In this document: piece by piece, positions 8,160 through 16,162 of the stretch
Layout of the letters: the number at the start of each line of letters is the position of its first letter
Numbering within the stretch: the first letter of the stretch is position 1
Source: G958296245 sp963664035
GTDB lineage: Bacteria > Chloroflexota > Dehalococcoidia > Lucifugimonadales > G958296245
Assembly: GCA_963664035.2 (NCBI GenBank)
Contig: OY760867.2
Coordinates: 3,452,649 to 3,516,648, forward strand
DNA: 64,000 nt
Direction of reading: 5' to 3'
The notes under the pieces: model-generated
Seen by the model: only the letters and a program-made list of their open reading frames with translations
Database searches by the model: none
Told to the model about the DNA's origin: nothing
Program-made: the position numbers and the translations under genes

Positions 8160-9444
8160 CCTCCACGACCGACTCGTACAGGCTGGCGGAATTGCCGGGG
8201 CCGGCGCGCACGCTGGAGTTTATGATGCTGTTGCCGACGCGGGCGGCGCGGGGGGTGTGGACGCCCGCCACGGTCAGTCCGTGCCGCTGGGCAATCGCGG
8301 CCAGGAACCTGTCGGTCGGCACGTGTACGCCCTGCACGATGCTGTTGCCGATCACGACCAGGGCCGTCGCGCCGGGGCGCAGACACCACTTCACGCCGGA
8401 GGCGAACCTGACGCAATCGTTCATGTAGGTCGTGACGTAGTTGGCCCAGCCCCGTCCCCCGTAGATGCCGCGGTCCGGATTGCGCGCCCGGATCGCGTCC
8501 AACGTGCGCCTGATCTCCCGGTCGGTGATGGACGGGTCCAGCTCGACGTGTTCGCGATCCCGCGCCCGCTGCCAGTAGGTGCCGAAGTTCTCGGACTCCA
8601 GCCGCTTCATATCGTCCGGCGACTCGCAGAACCCAAGCCAGTACAGGTGGGGGCGCGTGTTCCGGGTGTAGTGGTAGTTGTTGGCGTACGGCGGCGACGT
8701 GACGAGCAGGTCGACGCTTCCCTGGTCGAGCATCTTGTAGCCGTCGAAGAACGACCGCGCGTGGACGCGCCCGTCGGAGTGCTCGCCCCGCTTCCTTGCC
8801 CCGCGATACCATTCGGCGTCGTCCGCCATCTGGGACAGCTTGGCGGCCACGGTTGCCGCGACGGGATGGTCCTCGACCCCGGCCCGGCCAGCCGCCCGCC
8901 GCCGCCCGAGACTCGGCTCATACGAGTAGTTGGAGTATTCGACCATCGTGGAGGCGAACGCCAGCCGCAGCATCTCCACGACCCGCTCGTCCGACTGGCG
9001 CCGCATGAAGTCCTGGAGCAGAAGTACCTTCCGTTCCACCGACGGGCTATAGAACGGCGAGCGGGTGCGGAATCGTTCGGGGGTCGCGGCTTCCGGCTTT
9101 GCGCCGTTCGCCTCGACCGTGTAGGCGTGGACCCATAGGGCTTGGGCCGCGTCGCGCAATGCGTCGGGAGAGACCCGATGGGCGCCGAGCTTGAGCCGAG
9201 CCGCAAAGGCGGCGTACGGGTTGATCTCGAACCCGATTGCCTCGTGGCCGGCGAGGTCCGCCTCCACGAGCGTCGTCCCGACGCCGGCGAACGGGTCCAG
9301 CACGGTCTGCCGATGCCCGGCGGCGTATGTTGATATCGCGTCTTCGATGAAGTGCTTCGAGAATCCGGCAATCCAGGGCACCCACCGGTGAACGGGCGCG
9401 GACCGGTTCGCGGCAAACGCGGGATCGCGGAATCCGGCAGGCAT
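8146..9444 (-). CDS. Site-specific DNA methyltransferase (N4-cytosine/N6-adenine type), solitary
   Basis: This 432-residue protein has a SAM-binding motif DPFAGVGTTLVEADLAG (residues 50-66, then IGFEINPY) and the catalytic motif TSPPY (249-253). The FxGxG-like motif precedes the catalytic motif, the reverse of common beta-class enzymes. The start at ATG 9444 is favoured over an upstream methionine because GGGAGGGACG precedes it. No restriction enzyme or specificity subunit is adjacent, so it looks like a solitary or regulatory methyltransferase. It converges on the ribbon-helix-helix gene. Confidence 0.85.
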   Translation of the reverse strand: MPAGFRDPAFAANRSAPVHRWVPWIAGFSKHFIEDAISTYAAGHRQTVLDPFAGVGTTLVEADLAGHEAIGFEINPYAAFAARLKLGAHRVSPDALRDAAQALWVHAYTVEANGAKPEAATPERFRTRSPFYSPSVERKVLLLQDFMRRQSDERVVEMLRLAFASTMVEYSNYSYEPSLGRRRAAGRAGVEDHPVAATVAAKLSQMADDAEWYRGARKRGEHSDGRVHARSFFDGYKMLDQGSVDLLVTSPPYANNYHYTRNTRPHLYWLGFCESPDDMKRLESENFGTYWQRARDREHVELDPSITDREIRRTLDAIRARNPDRGIYGGRGWANYVTTYMNDCVRFASGVKWCLRPGATALVVIGNSIVQGVHVPTDRFLAAIAQRHGLTVAGVHTPRAARVGNSIINSSVRAGPGNSASLYESVVEVRQS

Positions 9445-9641
9445 CGTCCCTCCCTGTAGTATGCTGGGCCAGCGGCCCACGGCGCCGCCCGACCTTCGCA
9501 ATTTCGCCCATCAGTCCGTCGATGTCAAGGGCCGTATCGCGGTAATCATCGGCCGTGGACGTTCTATCATCGGCGGTGGACAGCCGGTCGCGTCCGGCTG
9601 TACCATGAACGCGGTACGATACTACGATTTGGAGGTGCAGC

Positions 9642-10043
9642 GTGATTGCCTTGAAGCGCTTGGTAGCCGTCTTGATGCTCCTGGTGGCCGCGGCGGTGGC
9701 CGTGCATTTCCTCGCCACGCAGTTCTACGACCCCACGCTGGAGGGCGCCGGGACCACCGTGTGGAATGTCCTCGATCCGTTGATGGTGCTGGGGGTCATA
9801 GTGGTGCTGATCGACGCCTTCGCCCGGAAGCGGCGGCTGCCCGGCGGCGCGGCCGTGGACAGGGAGTACCTGGAGTCCAACTTCACCTTCTACTTCTCGG
9901 CGGCGCTGCTCCTCCTGCTTCTCTGGAACTGGTTGGGTTTCGCGTTGGTGGATCCCAAGAACGACCAGCCCCTGGTGTGGATGTTCATCGACGCCGTGCT
10001 CCCGCTGCTGTTGGCCTCCGGCGGCGTCCGGATGCTGCGCTAG
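9642..10043 (+). CDS. Small integral membrane protein, homologue of the 12553-12963 gene
   Basis: This 133-residue protein has about four hydrophobic segments (residues 5-25, 42-60, 82-102 and 110-128). I do not recognise a named family. It aligns along its length with the protein at 12553-12963, sharing the HFxxxxFY motif after the first segment, WNVLD/WHVLN before the second and WNW after the third. GTG 9642 has GGAGGTG upstream. It directly precedes the substrate-binding lipoprotein, with 33 bases between. Confidence 0.75.
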   Translation: MIALKRLVAVLMLLVAAAVAVHFLATQFYDPTLEGAGTTVWNVLDPLMVLGVIVVLIDAFARKRRLPGGAAVDREYLESNFTFYFSAALLLLLLWNWLGFALVDPKNDQPLVWMFIDAVLPLLLASGGVRMLR

Positions 10044-10076
10044 CAGCCGGAACAGGCCGGATAGCGGCAGGTCGCG

Positions 10077-11831
10077 ATGCCCGCCTTCCTGAGGCTCGCC
10101 CCCGTCCTGGCCCTGCTGTTGCTGCTTGCAGCCTGCGGAGACTCCGGGGAGGAGCCGGCCGCGGCTCCCCCCGCCTCCCCGACGACCGAGGCGCAGGCAG
10201 CGGACGAAGAGAAGGTGCTGACCATTCTCTACTGGCAGGCGCCCACCATTCCAAACCCATACCTGTCGAGCGGCTACAAGGACACGGACGCGGGCGCGGT
10301 CACGCTGGAGCCGTTGGCGAAGTACGACCCGGAGGGCAAGCTCATACCCGCGCTGGCCGCCGAGGTCCCGACGCTGGAGAACGGCGGCTTCGCCCAGGAC
10401 CTCACGTCGATTACGTGGAAGCTGAGAGAGGGGCTGAAGTGGTCGGACGGCAGCGGCGTTACGGTGGAGGACGTCGTATTCACGTGGCGCTACTGCTCGA
10501 ATGAAGAGACCGGATGCACGAGCGAGGGCTCGTTCGACGGCATCGCTTCCGTGGAGGACGCCGGCGGCCTGAGCGTCAAGATCACATTCGACGCGCCGAC
10601 GCCATATCCGTACAACGCCTTCGTCGGCGCCGGAAACCCCATCATCAGCCGGGAGCAGTTCGCCGGCTGCGTCGGCGCGGCCGCGGCGGGCTGCCAGGAG
10701 CAGAACGCCGCACCGCTCGGCACCGGCCCCTACCGCATCGTCGCCTTCGAGGCCAACGACCAGGCCTTATACGAGCGCAACCCCTTCTACCGCGGCGGTG
10801 CGCCCTACTTCGACAGGGTCGTGATGAAGGGCGGCGGCGACGCCGTTTCGGCGGCCAGGGCCGTGCTGGAGGCGGGCGAAGCCGACTACGCCTGGAACCT
10901 TCAGGTGGAGCCCGAGGTGCTGGCCGAGATGGAGGCGAAGGGACGCGGCAAGGTGGTCTCCGCCTTCTCCAGCTCCGTGGAGCGCATAATCCTGAACCAG
11001 ACCAACGCGGACCCGGCGCTGGGCGATGACCGCTCCGAGTACCTAGACGGGCAGAATCCCCATCCCTTCCTGGGCTTCAAGCCTATTCGCCAAGCCATGT
11101 CGATGGCCATCGACCGCCGCCGGATATCCGAGCTCTACGGCTTCGCGGGGGAGCCGACCTGCAACATCGTCAACGGCCCCCCGGCGTACGTCTCGACGGC
11201 GAACGACGGGTGCCTGTCCCAGGACGTCGAGGGCGCCAAGAAGCTGCTGGACGACAACGGCGTGGTCGACACGGACGGCGACGGCGTCCGCGAGCACGAC
11301 GGCGTCCCCCTGCGGATCGTCTACCAGACCTCTACGAACTCCATCAGGCAGGAGACGCAGGCCCTCGTCCGCGAATGGTGGGGCCTGATAGGCATCGAGA
11401 CCGAGCTGACCGACCACGACGCGAGCGTCTTCTTCGGGGGCGACCCGGTGGATGACAAGGAGGCGTCGATTCGGAGGTTCTTCGCGGACGTGCAGATGTA
11501 CACTTCGAGCACGGGGATAGACCCCCAGGAGTCGCTATCCGGCCTGCTGTGCAAGCATATCCCGACGCGAGAGGACAACTGGTCCCTGCCGAACGTCGCG
11601 CGGGCGTGCGACCCGGAGTACGACAGCCTATTCGCCACGCTCGAACGGACGCGGGCCGGCCCGGAGCGGGAGGCGCTGGTGAAGGAGCTGAACGACCTTC
11701 ATGTGCGGAGCTACCACCAGATCCCGCTGGTGAACCGCGGGAGCGTCTCGGCGCGCCTGGACACGCTGAAGGGCGTCCGCATCAACGGCTGGGACAGCGA
11801 GATGTGGAATATCGCCGAGTGGCGGCGGTAA
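10077..11831 (+). CDS. ABC-type peptide/solute-binding lipoprotein (SBP family 5)
   Basis: This 584-residue protein starts with a lipoprotein signal peptide, cleavage expected before C20 in LLLLAACG, so it should be anchored outside the membrane. The mature part is a family 5 extracellular solute-binding domain (OppA/DppA-like), with TWKLREGLKWSDGSGVTVED, GTGPYRIVAFE and FKPIRQAMSMAIDR. No permease or ATPase genes are nearby, so the transporter partners are elsewhere or the protein serves as a receptor. The ligand is unknown. Confidence 0.9.
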   Translation: MPAFLRLAPVLALLLLLAACGDSGEEPAAAPPASPTTEAQAADEEKVLTILYWQAPTIPNPYLSSGYKDTDAGAVTLEPLAKYDPEGKLIPALAAEVPTLENGGFAQDLTSITWKLREGLKWSDGSGVTVEDVVFTWRYCSNEETGCTSEGSFDGIASVEDAGGLSVKITFDAPTPYPYNAFVGAGNPIISREQFAGCVGAAAAGCQEQNAAPLGTGPYRIVAFEANDQALYERNPFYRGGAPYFDRVVMKGGGDAVSAARAVLEAGEADYAWNLQVEPEVLAEMEAKGRGKVVSAFSSSVERIILNQTNADPALGDDRSEYLDGQNPHPFLGFKPIRQAMSMAIDRRRISELYGFAGEPTCNIVNGPPAYVSTANDGCLSQDVEGAKKLLDDNGVVDTDGDGVREHDGVPLRIVYQTSTNSIRQETQALVREWWGLIGIETELTDHDASVFFGGDPVDDKEASIRRFFADVQMYTSSTGIDPQESLSGLLCKHIPTREDNWSLPNVARACDPEYDSLFATLERTRAGPEREALVKELNDLHVRSYHQIPLVNRGSVSARLDTLKGVRINGWDSEMWNIAEWRR

Positions 11832-11885
11832 GGGGGCCTGGATCCAGAAAACTAGTGCTCCAACATTGTTGAAATGATGGCTAAC

Positions 11886-11921
11886 CTTGAATCCCCTCCC
11901 CCATTTTGGGGGAGGGTTAGG
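11886..11921. terminator. Hairpin, first of two identical copies
   Basis: CCCTCCCCCA and TGGGGGAGGG form a perfect 10-bp stem with a TTT loop. The sequence CTTGAATCCCCTCCCCCATT is repeated at 11952. It lies between two convergent transcription units (ending at 11831 and 12050), so a bidirectional terminator role fits, though there is no long U-tract. Confidence 0.5.
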
Positions 11922-11951
11922 TAATCGTCGGTTGTGACGGAGACTCCGAGA

Positions 11952-11987
11952 CTTGAATCCCCTCCCCCATTTTGGGGGAGGGTTAGG
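11952..11987. terminator. Hairpin, second copy of the 11886 element
   Basis: This is a direct repeat of the preceding hairpin, with the identical 10-bp stem and TTT loop. The pair suggests local duplication of a dispersed palindromic repeat. Confidence 0.5.
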
Positions 11988-12049
11988 GTGGGGGCGCCGC
12001 TGCCCCGCGCAGTATTCTCTCCACCCTTCATTGCTAGGTTGTCGGTCCA

Positions 12050-12556
12050 CTAGCGCTCGTACCAGCCGGAGGCGAATATCAGGCCGTCGTATCTGACCGC
12101 CCAGGTGTGCTTCCGGTCGTTCTCACTCGTTTCCGGGTTCAGGATGACGTAGTCGACCCAGCGGCCGTCCTCAGTGGCGCCAAGCAAGTCGTCGCCGTAG
12201 AAGTACCCGGCCGCGTCTATGCGCAGGCTTGGGTTCCGGTTCCTGAAAATCTCGTTGTGGTGGGCGATGGTGTAGCCGTTGCCGTCGATAATGAAGACGT
12301 ACCACTCGCTGTCGACACTCTCGATGCTGTTGTAGTAGTCGACCGTCGCCTGCAGGCCGTCCCGCTTGTAGCGCTGGATGGCGTCCTCGACCACGGCCTT
12401 GGTGTAGGCGCCGGGCTCGTCTTTGGTCGGCGCGGGCTTTTCGGTCGTAGGCGCCTCGCCGGTCAGCGCGATGACCGCGACGGCCAAGGACGCGACGGAC
12501 ACCAGCAGGGCTGTGGCGGCCAGTGCGACAGCTATTCTCGGAGATGTTAGGGTCAC
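12050..12556 (-). CDS. Membrane-anchored Cache-domain protein
   Basis: This 168-residue protein has one N-terminal membrane segment (residues 8-31) and a single extracytoplasmic Cache-like sensor domain: AVVEDAIQRYKRDGLQATVD, WYVFIIDGNGYTIAHH and a C-terminal DGLIFASGWYER. No kinase, methyl-accepting or cyclase output domain is attached. Translation likely starts at GTG 12556, which overlaps the upstream stop (GTGA), indicating coupling with the membrane protein gene. The reading frame extends further upstream, but that part is antisense noise. Confidence 0.8.
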   Translation of the reverse strand: MTLTSPRIAVALAATALLVSVASLAVAVIALTGEAPTTEKPAPTKDEPGAYTKAVVEDAIQRYKRDGLQATVDYYNSIESVDSEWYVFIIDGNGYTIAHHNEIFRNRNPSLRIDAAGYFYGDDLLGATEDGRWVDYVILNPETSENDRKHTWAVRYDGLIFASGWYER

Positions 12557-12963
12557 TCGCCGGGGCTGTCCTTCCAGAGGCGGGCGCTGAGGGCGCCGAG
12601 AAGCATGACGAACGTCGTGTTTATGATCACCCAGAAGTAGCCGCGGTTCTGGCTCTGCCCTCCCTCGCCCGCGGTGAGGTCGTCGAACCAGTTCCAGGAG
12701 AACAGTATGGCGAGCGTCGCCGCGGCGTAGAAGGCGGCGTCGGCGCCGGCGCTGCCCCTGGCGTCCGGGTCGGCCTCTCTCCTGTGTACGTAGGTGACCG
12801 CCAGCGCGAGCACGATGCCGAGGGCCATGAACCAGTTGAGCACGTGCCATACTGAGATGACGTCCAGGGCGTCCTCGTAGAACGGGCTCAAGACGAAGTG
12901 GAACAGGACCACGGCGGCCAAGAGGCCGAGGACGACGGAGAGCGGCTTCCTGAGCGTCTGCAC
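12553..12963 (-). CDS. Small integral membrane protein, homologue of the 9642-10043 gene
   Basis: This 136-residue protein has about four hydrophobic segments. It shares HFVLSPFY, WHVLN and WNW landmarks with the membrane protein at 9642. GTG 12963 is chosen because AAAGGAGAAG lies just upstream; an in-frame extension to 13035 lacks support. It is translationally coupled to the Cache-domain gene. Function unknown; membrane partner of a sensory or transport system is plausible but unproven. Confidence 0.75.
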   Translation of the reverse strand: MQTLRKPLSVVLGLLAAVVLFHFVLSPFYEDALDVISVWHVLNWFMALGIVLALAVTYVHRREADPDARGSAGADAAFYAAATLAILFSWNWFDDLTAGEGGQSQNRGYFWVIINTTFVMLLGALSARLWKDSPGE

Positions 12964-13071
12964 GTCTACTTCTCCTTTAGCTGCTGTTCGACCGGGCTGC
13001 GGCGCAAATCCGACTGAGCGCCTAATTGGTAGCACACGCCCCAGGCGGGCGTCAATCGCGGGAACCGTGCC

Positions 13072-13453
13072 GACCCAAATCCTCCACCTCCACGTTCAGC
13101 GCCATATCTATCGGCCATCACCCCGTAGGGGCTGGTTTCCCGTAGGGGCTGGTTTCCCGTAGGGGCTGGTTTCCCGTAGGGGCTGGTTTCCCGTAGGGGC
13201 TGGTTTCCCGTAGGGGCTGGTTTCCCGTAGGGGCTGGTTTCCCGTAGGGGCTGGTTTCCCGTAGGGGCTGGTTTCCCGTAGGGGCTGGTTTCCCGTAGGG
13301 GCTGGTTTCCCGTAGGGGCTGGTTTCCCGTAGGGGCTGGTTTCCCGTAGGGGCTGGTTTCCCGTAGGGGCTGGTTTCCCGTAGGGGCTGGTTTCCCGTAG
13401 GGGCTGGTTTCAAACCAGCCCTCCCCCTGCCATAGAGCGTCACCGGCCCTTGC
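13072..13453 (+). repeat. Repeat family A, copy 2, expanded by an internal tandem array
   Basis: The left terminal repeat (CCCAAATCCTCCACCT) and body (GCCATATCTATCGGCCATCA) match other copies. The CCCGTAGGGGCTGGTTT segment, single in most copies, is repeated 17 times. After the palindrome the copy runs to GTAGAGCGTCAC-like sequence and passes into family B; no right terminal repeat is seen. Confidence 0.85.
13122..13410 (+). repeat. Perfect tandem array: 17 units of 17 bp
   Basis: CCCGTAGGGGCTGGTTT is repeated head to tail 17 times over 289 bp with no mismatch or partial unit. There are no spacers, so it is not a CRISPR array. Because 17 is not a multiple of three, every frame stays open and gives a periodic peptide, which explains long spurious reading frames. 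Perfect identity implies recent slippage or unequal crossing-over. Confidence 0.97.
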
Positions 13454-13735
13454 CATTCGCAGAACGCGCGTGCTATACTCCCCCCATGCACCACCCCGCA
13501 CATACCGAGCTGAGCGCAAGCAGCCTGCCTGCCCCTGGGACCGGCCATGCCGCGCCCTCGTCCGTTGACACCCGGCCCGGACACGGCAGCGGCCGAGTGT
13601 CTCATTCTGTCTCATTGCTGTCTCATTCTGTCTATTTCGCGTCTCATTTTGCCTTGTTCGTGTCTCCCCCTGTCTCACGGCCCATAGCTGAAAAAGACAA
13701 AAAGAGACAAAATGAGACACTTTCAAGGAAAATCG
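13438..13735 (+). repeat. Repeat family B, copy 1 (GTCTC-rich)
   Basis: The copy contains CGCGTGCTATACTCCCCCC, GCCTGCCTGCCCCTGGGACC and then an interrupted series of GTCTCATTCTG-like 11-mers, ending in GACAAAATGAGACACTTTC. An inverted copy lies at 41183-41448 and a partial one at 43334-43470. The terminal GTCTC/GAGAC blocks give it inverted-repeat character. No coding capacity. Confidence 0.8.
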
Positions 13736-13959
13736 GGTAAAATTCGCTATCCTCTCATCGACCGGGCTGCTCGTCCGGCGCCATATCTACCAACCATCAC
13801 CCTCCCTTACCGTAGAGCGTCACCGCCATTGGGAGATTTAGGCCGTCCTAGGGCCTTTCCATTGTTGGAATAAAGTCGTACCGTCCGTTCGGCCTGAGCT
13901 TGTCGAAGGCCCGTCCCACGCGTATTGACCGCCGCCGGCGACGGGCCTACAATGGCCGC

Positions 13960-14616
13960 ATGCGACTGCAGATCGACGGCAATCCGGACTACGGCCATCT
14001 CCGCGTCGGCTTGGACCCCGGCGAGCGCTTCCTCGCGGAGGGCGGCTCGATGACGTGCATGGACACGGGGGTGGCGGTGAAGGCGCGTCTCCTCGGGGGC
14101 TTCCTGCGCGCGCTCGTGCGCAAGCTGACCGGCGGCGAGTCCCTCTTCGTCGGCGAGTACGCCGCCGACAACGGGGGCGAGGTCGTCTTCTCGCCCGCAA
14201 GCCCCGGCATGGTCGTCCAACGCGCCATGCGCGGAGACTCGATCACGCTGACCGCCGGCTCCTTCTTCGCCTGTACGCCGGGCATAGAGCTGCGGACCAA
14301 GTTCGGCGGCATCCGGTCGCTCTTTTCGGGCGAGGGGCTCTTCTTCATGGAGTGCAGCGGCACGGGCGAGCTCTTCTTCAACTCATTCGGCAGCATCGTC
14401 GAGAAGGATATCGACGGCTCGTTCATCGTCGACACGAGCCACGTGGTCGCCTGGGAGCCGGGCCTCAGCTATTCCATACGCGGGATGGGAGGCATCAAGA
14501 GCACGCTGCTCTCCGGCGAAGGGCTGGTAATGGAGTTCTCCGGCAGGGGCAAGCTGTATCTCCAGACACGGACCATGCCAGGCATAGCCTCCTGGCTGAC
14601 TCCGTTCGCGGCGTAG
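13960..14616 (+). CDS. AIM24 / TIGR00266 family protein, paralogue 1
   Basis: This 218-residue protein belongs to the AIM24 beta-barrel family, seen in DPGERFLAEGGSMTCMD, GIRSLFSGEGLFFMECSGTG and IDGSFIVDTSHVVAWEP. It is the first of three consecutive paralogues. Bacterial members have no established biochemical role; the mitochondrial namesake is an inner-membrane biogenesis factor. The ATG at 13960 aligns with the family start and lacks a clear ribosome binding site. Confidence 0.88.
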   Translation: MRLQIDGNPDYGHLRVGLDPGERFLAEGGSMTCMDTGVAVKARLLGGFLRALVRKLTGGESLFVGEYAADNGGEVVFSPASPGMVVQRAMRGDSITLTAGSFFACTPGIELRTKFGGIRSLFSGEGLFFMECSGTGELFFNSFGSIVEKDIDGSFIVDTSHVVAWEPGLSYSIRGMGGIKSTLLSGEGLVMEFSGRGKLYLQTRTMPGIASWLTPFAA

Positions 14617-14625
14617 GCGGGTGAT

Positions 14626-15315
14626 ATGCAGGTAGAGGCAATACAGAGGGGAGCCTTCGGTTGGGCGCTGGTGAGGCTCGAACCGGGAGAGCGCTTCGTA
14701 TCCGAGGCGGGCTCGATGTTCAGGGTCTCCAGCAACGTGGACATCGACGTCACCACGCGCAGCAGGGGGGGCGGCGGCATCATGTCCGGGATCAAGCGCA
14801 TGATCGCCGGCGAGAACTTCTTCTTCTCGACCTTCACGGTGGCCGACGACAACCCGGCCGAGGTGGGGCTAGCGCCCAGGCTCCAGGGCGAGGTGGCGGT
14901 CATAGACTGCGACGGCCGGCGCCGGTGGGTCTGCGCGGGCGGCAGCTACCTGGGGTCGTCCCCGTATCTCGACGTAGACACGCAGTTCCAGGGGATCCGA
15001 GGGGTCCTATCCGGCGAATCGCTCTCCTTCCTGTCGGTCGAGGGGATCGGCCCCCTGGTCGTCAACGCCTTCGGGAAGATCACCGAGATAGAGGTCGACG
15101 GCGAGCTTACCGTGGACACCGGTCACGTGGTGGCCTTCGAGGACTCGCTGACCTACTCGATCGGCAAGGCCGGGGGAAGCTGGGTACAGTCGTTCCTGAC
15201 CTCGGAGGGGGTAACTCTCAGGTTCTCCGGCCAGGGCCGGCTGTACGTGCAGAGCCACAACCCGGACGAGTTCGGCAGGTCCGTCGGCCCGCTCCTGCCG
15301 CCCCGGAGGTCCTGA
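14626..15315 (+). CDS. AIM24 / TIGR00266 family protein, paralogue 2
   Basis: The 229-residue protein shares the family landmarks (EPGERFVSEAGSMFRVS, GIRGVLSGESLSFLSV, VDGELTVDTGHVVAFED). It is clearly diverged from its neighbours: a glycine-rich loop replaces the LLGGF/LLSGV region near residue 45. It starts 10 bases after the first paralogue and overlaps the third (TGATG), so the three form one transcription unit. Confidence 0.88.
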   Translation: MQVEAIQRGAFGWALVRLEPGERFVSEAGSMFRVSSNVDIDVTTRSRGGGGIMSGIKRMIAGENFFFSTFTVADDNPAEVGLAPRLQGEVAVIDCDGRRRWVCAGGSYLGSSPYLDVDTQFQGIRGVLSGESLSFLSVEGIGPLVVNAFGKITEIEVDGELTVDTGHVVAFEDSLTYSIGKAGGSWVQSFLTSEGVTLRFSGQGRLYVQSHNPDEFGRSVGPLLPPRRS

Positions 15316-15986
15316 TGGAATACGAGATCGAGGCGCAGCCCAGCTACAGCCTACTCGAAGTGACCCTCGACCCCGGCGAGCAGATCGTCGCCGAGGCGGG
15401 CGCCATGACGTGGATGGACGCGAATGTGAACGTCGAGACTTCCGTGCGCGGCGGACTGCTCTCAGGCGTCAAGCGGACCATACTGAGCGGGGAGAGCTTC
15501 TTCCAGAACACCTACACGGCCCGCGAAACGCCCGCCACCGTCGGCTTCGGACCCGGCCAGCCGGGGGACATCTGCGTCTACGAGCTGGACGGCGAGCTAC
15601 TGCTGGAGCGCGGGGCCTACCTGGCCTCGACGGCCGGCATCGATACGAACGCCGACTTCCAGGGGCTCCGGGGGCTATTCAACGAGGGGCTGTTCGTGCT
15701 CAAGCTATCGGGCAGCGGGCTGCTCTTCTTCAACGCCTACGGCGACGTCGAGGAGATCGAGGTAGACGGCTCGTACGTGATCGACAACGGCCACGCCGTC
15801 GCGTGGGAGCCCTCGCTCGAGTACCGGCTGACCCGCGCCGGGCGCATCCGGTCCTTCCTGTTCTCAGACCAGATCATCATGGAGTTCTCCGGGCGAGGCA
15901 AGCTGTGGGTACAGTCTCGCAACCCCCGCTCCCTGGCAGACTGGCTACACCCCTTCCGCCCCGTCCAGTCCAACTCCGACAACTGA
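15315..15986 (+). CDS. AIM24 / TIGR00266 family protein, paralogue 3
   Basis: This 223-residue member has LDPGEQIVAEAGAMTWMD at the N-terminus and FSGRGKLWVQSRNP near the C-terminus. Its ATG overlaps the stop of the preceding gene, indicating translational coupling. Three divergent paralogues of the same fold in a row suggest a hetero-oligomeric assembly rather than redundancy, but that is inference. Confidence 0.88.
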   Translation: MEYEIEAQPSYSLLEVTLDPGEQIVAEAGAMTWMDANVNVETSVRGGLLSGVKRTILSGESFFQNTYTARETPATVGFGPGQPGDICVYELDGELLLERGAYLASTAGIDTNADFQGLRGLFNEGLFVLKLSGSGLLFFNAYGDVEEIEVDGSYVIDNGHAVAWEPSLEYRLTRAGRIRSFLFSDQIIMEFSGRGKLWVQSRNPRSLADWLHPFRPVQSNSDN

Positions 15987-16162
15987 CCGGCGCGCCCTCG
16001 AGGCAAGCTCGCGCTTCTGGCCGCGTCTCCGCCGGCGTATGGAGTGGCCCCTGCGCTTGCCCGCTCGGAGTATAGGTGCTAGCCTTGCCCTCGGCGCGGC
16101 GTCATGGCCATCCCGGACCGGCCGGACGCAGCCGCGTATCCTACGACAGGACCCGTGCCGAC

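Larger units (their letters stand above)
12964..13959. other. Gene-free repeat region of about 1 kb
   Basis: I see no supported gene. It holds a family A copy expanded by a tandem array (13072-13453), a family B copy (13438-13735) and a degraded family A fragment (about 13770-13835). Open frames through the array simply translate the 17-bp unit. Confidence 0.8.

Noticed and set aside
13122..13410. Possible CRISPR array
   Set aside because: Units are directly adjacent with no spacers and no cas genes nearby.
13108..13726. Minus-strand proteins with repeated ETSPYGKPAPTGNQPL
   Set aside because: They are translations of the 17-bp tandem array, open in every frame because the unit lacks stops.
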